Positions 26,061 to 33,697 of a stretch of 64,000 nt of DNA are shown in pieces; position 1 is the stretch's first letter, and each line of letters starts with the position of its first letter. The translations under genes were made by a program, and so were the position numbers. The notes beneath the pieces were generated by a model. That model had not been told where the DNA came from and searched no databases. It saw only the letters and a list, made by a program, of their open reading frames with translations. The DNA comes from CAZKCI01 sp964551475 (GTDB lineage: Bacteria > Auribacterota > Erginobacteria > Erginobacterales > CAZKCI01): positions 1-64,000 of the forward strand of contig CAZKCI010000064.1 of the NCBI GenBank assembly GCA_964551475.1. The letters are read 5' to 3'.

Positions 26061-26720
26061 GTGAAGACAAAGCTGATCTGCGTGATGGGTGTCTCTTGCC
26101 TCGCCTTGATCGTCGCCGGCCTCGGATGGGGCCAGGCCTATATGGACAAAGGATACGGCAACGCCGGCCACGTCGATAATTGGAAGCCGATCGACGTGGG
26201 AGATCGCATGATCGGGGTCTCCTGCCGTCCCGGGATCGGCGCCCGGGTGGGCTATTTCTTCCCCTACTCCAACGACGACGTGAACAGCGAGATCGCCTAC
26301 GAGGGGATCATCTCCTACGCGGTCAGCAACGTCTTCGCCACCGCCCTCACCGTCGGCTACACCGACCCCGAGGTCCTGGCTCCCGTCGCCGGGCGCATGG
26401 AGACGACCTACCTGAACCTGACCTTCGAGCTCCGGGGCGAGCCCGAGCCCAATTTCGGCCTCTACCTCGGCTTCGGCCCCAGCATCTATTTCACCAACTT
26501 CAAATCCGATGGTCCCTACGCCCTGGATTCCGACGACACTTTCGGCTGCCACATCTCCCTGGGGATTGACTATTTCGTCCTCCAGGACCTCGCCATCAAC
26601 ATCGACGTCAAGCACCAGTGGTTCATCGGTGACATCAAGTACCGCGTCAACGGCGGGAAGAAGGAGAAGCTGGAGATGAACGGAATGACCTTCGGGGCGG
26701 GTCTGAAGTATTTCTTCTGA
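26061..26720 (+). CDS. OmpW-like outer membrane beta-barrel protein
   Basis: 219 aa from a GTG start at 26061, placed by AAAGGAG about 8 nt upstream and by the signal peptide that begins right there (about 1-24, ending GWGQA). The mature part has regular amphipathic strands (IGARVGYFFPYS, NLTFELRGE, FGLYLGFGPSIYF) and ends in Phe, as in small OmpW/OmpA-type barrels of the outer membrane. It shares leader architecture with the barrel gene at 3442, though the proteins are not clearly alike in sequence. A strong terminator follows. Confidence 0.7.
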   Translation: MKTKLICVMGVSCLALIVAGLGWGQAYMDKGYGNAGHVDNWKPIDVGDRMIGVSCRPGIGARVGYFFPYSNDDVNSEIAYEGIISYAVSNVFATALTVGYTDPEVLAPVAGRMETTYLNLTFELRGEPEPNFGLYLGFGPSIYFTNFKSDGPYALDSDDTFGCHISLGIDYFVLQDLAINIDVKHQWFIGDIKYRVNGGKKEKLEMNGMTFGAGLKYFF

Positions 26721-26750
26721 TCCCGGCCTTCGGGCGTTTGACGGGCTTTT

Positions 26751-26782
26751 CGAGGGGCTCGCGCGTTGGCGCGAGCCCCTCG
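26751..26782 (+). terminator. Intrinsic terminator after the OmpW-like gene
   Basis: A perfect 14-bp GC-rich stem, 26751-26764 with 26769-26782, has a GTTG loop and is followed by CTATTT. The T tract is short but the stem is very stable. Confidence 0.75.
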
Positions 26783-26796
26783 CTATTTCGGGTCAG

Positions 26797-26935
26797 TATA
26801 TATGGGCGCGCCGGGTGCTGTCCGCGGACGGGTTTCGCTATCGTAGGCGCGGACCTTTACGGTCCGCGGTTACGACACCGGGGAGGGGACCCTGGGGACG
26901 TTTCGGCTTGAAATGATTCCGAAGGCCCATATATA
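26797..26935. repeat. 11-bp inverted repeat bracketing a REP-like hairpin
   Basis: TATATATGGGC (26797-26807) is exactly inverted as GCCCATATATA (26925-26935), the latter overlapping the -10 of the pyrophosphatase promoter. Between them lies a REP-like stem, GCGGACC-TTTAC-GGTCCGC. Confidence 0.65.
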
Positions 26936-26937
26936 AT
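26908..26937 (+). promoter_or_regulatory. Promoter of the membrane pyrophosphatase gene
   Basis: TTGAAA (26908-26913), an 18-nt spacer and TATAAT (26932-26937) form a near-consensus promoter about 75 nt before the start. Confidence 0.75.
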
Positions 26938-27020
26938 ACGCGCCCGATGGACGAAGTCTTCGGGAGCGGATGCTCTGCGTCCGTTCCCAGAACAAACCAG
27001 GACAATCAAGAGGAGGAGCC

Positions 27021-29456
27021 ATGAGGAAAACATTTTGGTTGGCGCCGGCGCTCTCTGCCGCCGCCCTGTTGTCCCCTTCCGCGACCTGGGCCGCTTCCGA
27101 CGCGATACCCGCCTCCTGGTGGCTCGCGCCGTTGTCTTCGATCGCGGCCCTGGCGGTGGCCTTCTTCTTCTACCGCTGGATGATGGCCCAGCCGCCCGGC
27201 AACGAGGCCATGGTCCGGATCGCGGGCTATGTCCGCGAAGGCGCCCATGCCTATCTCCGGCGCCAGTACGCGGTGGTGGGCAAGATCTTCATCGCCCTGG
27301 CGCTCCTCTTGGGCGTCCTGGCGGTGCTGGGGATACAGAACCCGTTCGTGCCTATATCTTTCCTGACCGGGGGGTTCTTCTCCGGCCTCTGCGGCTACCT
27401 GGGGATGAAGTCCGCGACCCAGGCCTCCTCCCGGACGGCCGAGGGGGCCCGCCTTTCCCTAAATCAAGGGCTCAAGATCGCCTTCCGATCCGGGGCGGTG
27501 ATGGGGCTGGTGGTGGTCGGCTTCGGCCTTCTCGACATCTCCTTCTGGTACCTGGTGTTGAACTGGATCTATGACCATAATATCTTTGGCTTGAGCCTGG
27601 TGTTGGCCCGGAAGGTCGGTCTGGTCGTGACCGATCAGGCCTGGGATCCCTCCTGGGTCAATAATTCGCTCTACTTGAGAGGGAAGCTGGTGGAGATCAC
27701 CACCACCATGATCACCTTCGGGATGGGGGCGTCCACCATGGCCCTCTTCGCCCGCGTGGGCGGGGGGATCTTCACCAAGGCCGCCGACGTGGGGGCGGAC
27801 CTGGTGGGCAAGGTCGAAGCCGACATCCCCGAGGACGATCCCCGCAATCCGGCGACCATCGCCGACAACGTGGGAGACAACGTGGGCGACGTGGCCGGGA
27901 TGGGCGCCGATCTCTACGAATCCTACTGCGGTTCCATCCTCTCCACCGCCGCCCTGGGCGCGGCCTTGCCGCTGATCGCCGGCGCCTTCAGCCCGGCCCG
28001 GGCGGTGATGGCTCCGATGCTGGTCTCGGCGCTGGGGATCATATGCTCCATCGTCGGGATGTTCTTCGTGCGCACGCGCGAGCAGGCCACCCAGAAAAAC
28101 CTGCTCAAGGCCCTGCTCCTGGGCACGCTCGGCAGTTCGGTGCTGATCCTGATCGCCTGCGCCCTGATGGCCCTGATCGGCCTGATCACCTGGGGAATCT
28201 TCGGTTCGGTGGTCGCGGGCCTTCTCGCCGGCGTGATCATCGGGCAGTCCACCGAGTACTACACCAGCGATGAGTACGCCCCCACCAAGTCCGTGGCCAA
28301 CCAGGCCCGGATGGGTCCGGCGACGACCGTCCTGGACGGGATCGCGGTGGGGATGTTCTCGACCGGGATACCGGTGATCACCGTCGCCGTGGGGCTGCTC
28401 GCCTCCTATGCCTTCGCCGGCGGCTTCTCCAGCATTCCCATGGGCCTTTACGGCGTCGGCTTTGCCGCGGTCGGGATGCTCTCCACGCTGGGGATCACGC
28501 TCGCCACCGACGCCTACGGCCCGATCGCCGACAACGCCGGCGGGAACGCCCAGATGGCGGGGCTCGATCCGGAGGTGCGGGAGCGGACCGCCGCTCTCGA
28601 CTCGCTCGGAAACACCACCGCCGCCACCGGGAAGGGCTTCGCCATCGGCTCGGCGGCCCTGACCGCTCTCGCCCTGGTCGCGGCCTACATCGAAGAGATC
28701 AAGATCTGGGTGGGAAAACTGGCGGGGGACGGCTACTTCCTGGTCGGCAAATACGCCTTCGTGAACAACGTTGGGGGCGAGGCGAAGGCCAAGGTGGCGG
28801 GGATCGCCCATATCGTCACCGCTGCCAAAGCGGAGATGGGCGACTTTGTCAACGCCTACGACCTCAATCTGATGAACCCCCTTCTCCTCTGCGGCATCTT
28901 CCTGGGGTCGATGATGGCCTTTTATTTCTGCGCCCTGGCCATCAAGGCGGTGGGCCAGGCGGCCGGCACCATGGTCGAGGAGGTCCGCCGCCAGTTCAAG
29001 GAGATCCCGGGGATCATGGAAGGGAAGGGGACGCCGGACTATGCCCGCTGCGTCGCCATCTCCACCCAGGGCGCCCAGCGGCAGATGGTCCTCCCCTCGC
29101 TTCTCGCGATCATCGTCCCGGTGGCCACCGGGATCGTGCTCGGCGTCCCCGGCGTGATGGGGCTTCTGATCGGGTCCATGGCCGCCGGGTTCTCGCTGGC
29201 CTGCATGCTGAACAACTCGGGGGGCGCCTGGGACAACGCCAAGAAATTCATTGAGCGGGGAAGCTACGGGGGCAAAGGCTCCGCCGCCCATAAAGCCGCG
29301 GTCATCGGCGACACCGTGGGCGATCCCTTCAAGGATACCGCCGGTCCCTCGATGAACATCCTGCTCAAGCTGATGGCCATGGTGAGCGTGGTCTTCGCCG
29401 GGGTGGTGGTCAAGCTCTCACCCATCATCGCCCAGGGCCTCTTGGGACTGCGCTGA
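27021..29456 (+). CDS. hppA: K+-dependent membrane-bound ion-pumping pyrophosphatase
   Basis: 811 aa. AGGAGG stands 5 nt before the ATG at 27021. The enzyme hydrolyses cytoplasmic pyrophosphate and exports H+ or Na+. The catalytic motif DVGADLVGKVE starts at Asp256, followed by DDPRNPATIADNVGDNVGD, and the C-terminal motif is GDTVGDPFKDTAGPS. The segment GNTTAATGKG at 530-539 has Ala534 and Gly537 where K+-independent enzymes have Lys and Thr, so K+ dependence is expected. The protein carries an extra N-terminal signal-like segment (about 1-24) before the first regular helix. H+ versus Na+ specificity was not determined. Confidence 0.95.
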   Translation: MRKTFWLAPALSAAALLSPSATWAASDAIPASWWLAPLSSIAALAVAFFFYRWMMAQPPGNEAMVRIAGYVREGAHAYLRRQYAVVGKIFIALALLLGVLAVLGIQNPFVPISFLTGGFFSGLCGYLGMKSATQASSRTAEGARLSLNQGLKIAFRSGAVMGLVVVGFGLLDISFWYLVLNWIYDHNIFGLSLVLARKVGLVVTDQAWDPSWVNNSLYLRGKLVEITTTMITFGMGASTMALFARVGGGIFTKAADVGADLVGKVEADIPEDDPRNPATIADNVGDNVGDVAGMGADLYESYCGSILSTAALGAALPLIAGAFSPARAVMAPMLVSALGIICSIVGMFFVRTREQATQKNLLKALLLGTLGSSVLILIACALMALIGLITWGIFGSVVAGLLAGVIIGQSTEYYTSDEYAPTKSVANQARMGPATTVLDGIAVGMFSTGIPVITVAVGLLASYAFAGGFSSIPMGLYGVGFAAVGMLSTLGITLATDAYGPIADNAGGNAQMAGLDPEVRERTAALDSLGNTTAATGKGFAIGSAALTALALVAAYIEEIKIWVGKLAGDGYFLVGKYAFVNNVGGEAKAKVAGIAHIVTAAKAEMGDFVNAYDLNLMNPLLLCGIFLGSMMAFYFCALAIKAVGQAAGTMVEEVRRQFKEIPGIMEGKGTPDYARCVAISTQGAQRQMVLPSLLAIIVPVATGIVLGVPGVMGLLIGSMAAGFSLACMLNNSGGAWDNAKKFIERGSYGGKGSAAHKAAVIGDTVGDPFKDTAGPSMNILLKLMAMVSVVFAGVVVKLSPIIAQGLLGLR

Positions 29457-29473
29457 ACGGCCGGGGAAGCGAG

Positions 29474-29908
29474 ATGAGCCAGGGGGAGAACCGGCCGGGC
29501 GAAATCCATGACGAGCCGGCGGCCAGCCGTCTGGGCTACCGGGTTCTCAAGGCGGTCCTGATCATCCTGGTCGCGGGCGGCGTGGTCTTCCTGTGGAAGT
29601 TCGCCGCCCGGCGCACCCCCCCCGACCTGGCCCCCCACCGGGGACAGCTCCGGCTGCTGGAGGAGTCCTACGCCCTCCGCCAGGAGCGGATCCGCGCCGA
29701 CTTTGAGGAGAAGATCCGCGCCGCGCCCAACGAGGTCCTTTCCGTCAAGTACCAGCAGGAGGAGAACCAGGAACTGAATCGGGCCGAGGACCTCTATTTC
29801 GCCGACAAGGAAGCGATCGCCCGGGGCGATTACCGCTGTCTCCCGGCCCACTGGGGGGAGGAGATCAAGCGGATGCCGAAATCAACAACTGGAACAACTG
29901 ACCGTTAA
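29474..29908 (+). CDS. Small single-TM protein of unknown function
   Basis: 144 aa. A charged N-terminal stretch of about 22 residues is followed by one hydrophobic helix (about 25-42, VLIILVAGGVVFLWKF) and a charged helical domain that could be a coiled coil (EESYALRQERIRADFEEKIR). It starts 17 nt after hppA, so it is probably in the same operon; a purine-rich GGGGAAGCGAG precedes the ATG. A role as pyrophosphatase partner is possible but has no direct support. Confidence 0.55.
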   Translation: MSQGENRPGEIHDEPAASRLGYRVLKAVLIILVAGGVVFLWKFAARRTPPDLAPHRGQLRLLEESYALRQERIRADFEEKIRAAPNEVLSVKYQQEENQELNRAEDLYFADKEAIARGDYRCLPAHWGEEIKRMPKSTTGTTDR

Positions 29909-30049
29909 TGGGTAAGGGTGAGGAAGTGGGTCTGGTCAATGGGTTGGGGTTAAGTGCAGCCCGGCGAATCGCAAGACAGGCCAGACCATTAACCTTACCC
30001 ATCTTCCAGACCAATAACCTCACCCTTACCTATTGACCATCGGTTAACA
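29909..30049 (+). repeat. GGGTTA-type hairpin repeat before the receiver gene
   Basis: The G-rich arm (GTGAGGAAGTGGGTCTGG) and C-rich arm (CCAGACCAATAACCTCACCC) surround a GC-rich centre. It ends just before the ATG at 30050, where no SD sequence is present. Confidence 0.9.
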
Positions 30050-30418
30050 ATGGAACCAAGTAACAAAAAGATCCTGGTTATCGACGACGACGACAAGATC
30101 GGCGCTTTTCTCAAGCTCTATTTCAGCAAGAAGGGGTTCGCGGTGGGGGTCGTCCAGAAGGCTGAGGAAGCGGAGCGGGAGATCGAGAAGACAAGGCCCG
30201 ATCTGATCTTCCTCGACTACCGGATGTCCCCGATCACCGGGAAGGACATCCTGGAGCGGATGAAGATCCGCGGCGACCGCACGCCGGTGGTGATGATGTC
30301 GGCGTACCGCCGCCGCGACGGGGACATGGAGATGGTCAGGCTGGGGGCGCTCGCCTATCTCCCCAAGCCTTTCGACTTCGCCGAGATCGACCGCATCCTC
30401 CGCCGGGTCTTCCCCTGA
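30050..30418 (+). CDS. Single-domain response regulator
   Basis: 122 aa, one receiver domain with a complete active site: the acidic cluster around Asp12-Asp15, phospho-acceptor Asp56 (IFLDYRM), Ser84 and Lys106 (LPKPF). No output domain is attached. The histidine kinase gene follows after a repeat spacer, so the two probably form a two-component pair acting through protein contacts, although the pairing is inferred from position. Its sequence is clearly different from the atypical receiver at 12300. Confidence 0.9.
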   Translation: MEPSNKKILVIDDDDKIGAFLKLYFSKKGFAVGVVQKAEEAEREIEKTRPDLIFLDYRMSPITGKDILERMKIRGDRTPVVMMSAYRRRDGDMEMVRLGALAYLPKPFDFAEIDRILRRVFP

Positions 30419-30674
30419 AACGATTGGTCAATGGGTTAGGGTTAGGAAGTGGGTCTGGTGGATGGGTTAGGGCAAGGTGTCGCCAAGCCAGGTTGCACCA
30501 TTAACTTTACCCATATACCAGACCAATATCCTTACCCTTACCCATTAACCGATTGGGTGACGGGTTAGGGTTAGGTCAACGGTTTGGTCCTTGGGCTGGG
30601 GTTAGGTCGGTTGCACCATTGACCTTGCCCATTTACCGGACCAATAACCTTGCCCTGATCCATTGCCCGTTGTT
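30419..30674 (+). repeat. GGGTTA-type hairpin repeats before the kinase gene
   Basis: One full copy (about 30425-30552) and one shortened copy (to about 30663) stand in tandem, G-rich arm first. They fill the spacer between receiver and kinase. Confidence 0.9.
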
Positions 30675-32621
30675 ATGGATACCGACTCCACTCCAAACGC
30701 TCTGGCCGACGAGCTGCTCTCCCGTCTCCCCGACGGGGTGATGTGGCTGGACGGCGAGGGGCGTTTCCGCCATCTCAACCCCGCCGCTCGGGCGCTGCTT
30801 CTCGCCCCTTCCCGGCGCTGGCTGGGAAGGTTCTTGACGGTGTATCTTGCCCCCGCGTCGGCGCCGGCGGTGGCGACCGCTCTCGGCGAGATGGCCGCCG
30901 CGGGCCGCGGCGAAGGCCGATGGGAGGTGGCCGCCGCCCGGCGTCCGGAGCGGAAGCTCGAGCTGGCTCTCTCCGCCGTTCGGGACAAGGGTACTCTCTC
31001 CGGGTTCTCCGGGACCCTCCGGGACGTCACCCGGGAGAGAGAGGAGACGGCCCGCCTGCGGGAGGTCTCCGCGGTTCTCCAGAGCCTCCAGGAGACGGTG
31101 ATCATCACCGACCGCCGCCGCCGGATCATCTATGTCAATCCCGCCGCCGCCGGGATGCTGGGCTATGCCGCGGAAGAGATGCTGGGGCGCGCTGCCGCCT
31201 TTTACTTCGAGGGGATCCCGGGCAACCCTCCCCATCTGGCCGATTTCATCTCCAGCCATGTCGGCGAGAGAGGATGGGAGGGAGATGTGTACAACCGCCG
31301 CAAGGATGGCCGGATCGTCCCGGTTCATTTATCCCTGACCAAGGTGGTGGCGGAGGGGGGGGAGACGGTGGGCTATGTCGGGGTCTCCCATGACATCAGC
31401 CGGATCAAGGAGCTGGAGGCCGAGCGCCGGCTGCGCATGGAGAGGGTGGAGGAGGAGGTGCGCAAACGGACCGAGGAGCTGCAGGGGATCAGCCGGGACA
31501 TGGCCGGCCAGCGGAGCCAGCTCGACGCCATCCTCTCCAACATTGCCGAGGGGGTGGTGGTGGAGAACGAGCGCTACGAAGTGGAGTTCATGAACCAGAC
31601 GCTGATCCGGGGTTTCGGGAACCAGGTGGGGCGGAAATGCTTTGAGGCCTTCATCGGCCGAGCCACACCCTGCCCGGTCTGCGGGGTGAAAGCGGTGATC
31701 GGGGAAGGGAAGGACTACTTCCGCTATGAATCGGTGGACAAGCAGGGCCGCCGCTACGAGCTGGTCGCCTCGCCCCTGGTGAAGCCCGACGGCCGCCGCC
31801 TGGTCATCGAGATCATCCGGGACATCACCGAGCGCAAGAAGACCGAGGAGCTGATCCGCCGCCAGAACCTCCAGCTGACCGAGGTCAACCAGGAGCTGAA
31901 GAAGCTGCTCCGGGTCAAAAGCGATTTTCTTTCCCTGATCTCTCACGAGCTCAAGTCTCCCCTGACCGTGATCCAGGGCTATCTCATCCTGCTCACGAAA
32001 AAGCAGATGGGGGCCTTGAACCCGGAGCAGGAGGAGGGGCTGTCCGTGGCCGCCCTGGAGGCCGACCACCTGAACTATCTGATCAACCAGATCCTCGACC
32101 TCTCCCAGCTCGACTCCGGAAAGCTGGAGCTCATACCGGAGACGATCGACGTCGCGGAGCTGATCGGGCATTGCCTGGCCGCGCTCCGCCCCGCGGCGAA
32201 GAAGAATCGCGTCTCCTTCCGAACGCGCATCGGCCCCGCCGCCCGCCGGGCGCTGGCCGACGGGAACAAGATCAAGCAGGTTTTCCGGAACGTCCTGGAG
32301 AACGCCCTCAAGTTCAGCCCCCCCGGAGGGACCATCTCCATCCGGGGGGAGAGCAAGGAGGGGCGGGTCACCTATTCCGTCAGCGACCAGGGCATCGGCA
32401 TCCCCGAGCACGAACTGGAAAAGGTCTTCGAGCGCTTCCACCAGGTGAAGAACCCCCTGACCATGAAATTCGGGGGCATGGGACTGGGCCTGGCCATCAG
32501 CAAGAACATCATGGAGCTCCACGGGGGAAGGATCTGGGCGGAGTCCTCTCCGGGGAAGGGGACCACGATATTTTTCAGCTTGCCCCGGGAAAAGGCGGGC
32601 GGGAAGGGGGAGGAACGATGA
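30675..32621 (+). CDS. Soluble multi-PAS sensor histidine kinase
   Basis: 648 aa from the ATG at 30675; no SD sequence. Three PAS domains (about 10-120, 130-246 and 280-388) are followed by a HisKA/HATPase kinase with phospho-acceptor His424 (SLISHELKSPLTVIQGY), the N box KQVFRNVLENALKFSPP, DQGIGI and GGMGLGLAI. The third PAS has a CPVCGV pair that might bind a cofactor or sense redox state. There is no membrane segment, so it senses a cytoplasmic signal. Its stop overlaps the start of the HEAT lipoprotein gene (ATGA), which suggests a joint function. Confidence 0.9.
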   Translation: MDTDSTPNALADELLSRLPDGVMWLDGEGRFRHLNPAARALLLAPSRRWLGRFLTVYLAPASAPAVATALGEMAAAGRGEGRWEVAAARRPERKLELALSAVRDKGTLSGFSGTLRDVTREREETARLREVSAVLQSLQETVIITDRRRRIIYVNPAAAGMLGYAAEEMLGRAAAFYFEGIPGNPPHLADFISSHVGERGWEGDVYNRRKDGRIVPVHLSLTKVVAEGGETVGYVGVSHDISRIKELEAERRLRMERVEEEVRKRTEELQGISRDMAGQRSQLDAILSNIAEGVVVENERYEVEFMNQTLIRGFGNQVGRKCFEAFIGRATPCPVCGVKAVIGEGKDYFRYESVDKQGRRYELVASPLVKPDGRRLVIEIIRDITERKKTEELIRRQNLQLTEVNQELKKLLRVKSDFLSLISHELKSPLTVIQGYLILLTKKQMGALNPEQEEGLSVAALEADHLNYLINQILDLSQLDSGKLELIPETIDVAELIGHCLAALRPAAKKNRVSFRTRIGPAARRALADGNKIKQVFRNVLENALKFSPPGGTISIRGESKEGRVTYSVSDQGIGIPEHELEKVFERFHQVKNPLTMKFGGMGLGLAISKNIMELHGGRIWAESSPGKGTTIFFSLPREKAGGKGEER

Positions 32622-33445
32622 AAGCTTTCGCCTGGTTGTGCCCGCCGCGCCGGCTGATCCGTTGGCCCGGTTATTCCGCCCTGCTGGCGCTGGGCCTGGC
32701 CGGCTGCTCCTCTCTTCCCGAGGCCGAGCCGGCGATCGGATCCCGGGAAGAAGCGCGGGAGGCGATCGCCAGCGCCGACCCGGACCGCCGGGCGGACGGG
32801 GTGGAATATCTGGGCGACGCGGCGGACCCGGCGCTGATCCCGACGATCTCGCCCCTGGTCCGGGATCCGGACAAGATGGTCCGTCTGAACGCCACTCTGG
32901 CCCTGCGCAACATCGCCGATCCCGCGGCCGCCGTGCCCCTGCGGGAAGCCCTCGTGGATGCCGACTCGGATGTCCGCTTCTCGGCCGCCAGCGCTCTATT
33001 CGAGATCGGGGACAGAACGGGCGAGGACGCCCTGATCGAGGGGCTCTCGAGCCCGCGACCCGACTTTCGTCTCCAGGCGCTGATGTTCCTGGGCAAGATG
33101 CGCTCGCGCAAGGCCGTCCCCGCTCTGGTCGGCCTGCTCAAGGACGAGGAGCCCCGGATCCGCTCCACCGCCGCCTACATCCTCGGCCTGCTTGAGGAGC
33201 CATCGGCCCGGGGCCCCCTGATCGCGGCCTTGAGCGATGAGTCCGTCTGGGTGCGCCGTGACGCCTGGGGGGCGCTTCAGGCCGTCTCCGGGGAGGCGCT
33301 GATTTTTCATCCCGACGCCGAACCGGCCGTCCGGGAGCAAGAGACGGCGGCCATCAGGGAATGGGCGGCCTCCCGGACGGCGGGGACGCCGGTGCTTCCG
33401 GCACCATCGCCGCTTTCCAGCCCCGGGGTGATAGGACAAGATTAG
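32618..33445 (+). CDS. HEAT-repeat lipoprotein
   Basis: 275 aa. The start at 32618 overlaps the kinase stop and has GGGGGAGG upstream. The N-terminus is a lipoprotein signal with lipobox LAGC at about residues 25-28. The mature part has five to six HEAT/PBS-type pairs with the usual DxxVRxxAAxAL pattern (DSDVRFSAASALFEIG, EPRIRSTAAYILGLL, ESVWVRRDAWGAL). It is a binding scaffold anchored in a membrane facing the periplasm. Coupling to a cytoplasmic kinase is noteworthy; a signalling link is not proven. Confidence 0.8.
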   Translation: MKAFAWLCPPRRLIRWPGYSALLALGLAGCSSLPEAEPAIGSREEAREAIASADPDRRADGVEYLGDAADPALIPTISPLVRDPDKMVRLNATLALRNIADPAAAVPLREALVDADSDVRFSAASALFEIGDRTGEDALIEGLSSPRPDFRLQALMFLGKMRSRKAVPALVGLLKDEEPRIRSTAAYILGLLEEPSARGPLIAALSDESVWVRRDAWGALQAVSGEALIFHPDAEPAVREQETAAIREWAASRTAGTPVLPAPSPLSSPGVIGQD

Positions 33446-33697
33446 AAAGAAAATGGGTTAGGGTTAGGAAGTGGGTCTGGTAAATGGGTTAGGGTTAAGT
33501 GCGGCCTGACAAAACCGCCAGCCGGGCTACACCATTGACCGATTGGTTAATGGGTTGTTGATGGGTTGGGGTTAGGAAGTGGGTCTGGTAAATGGGTTAG
33601 GGCAAGGTGTCGCCAAGCCAGGCTGCACCATTAACTTTACCCATTTACCAGACCAATATCCTTACCCTTACCCATTGACTAGTTATTGAGAGTGATC
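33446..33697 (+). repeat. GGGTTA-type hairpin repeats before the TPR lipoprotein gene
   Basis: Two G-rich arms (33450-33500 and 33545-33610) and one full C-rich arm (33625-33680) fill the spacer. The order is again G-rich first, ACCCATTGAC last. Confidence 0.9.
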
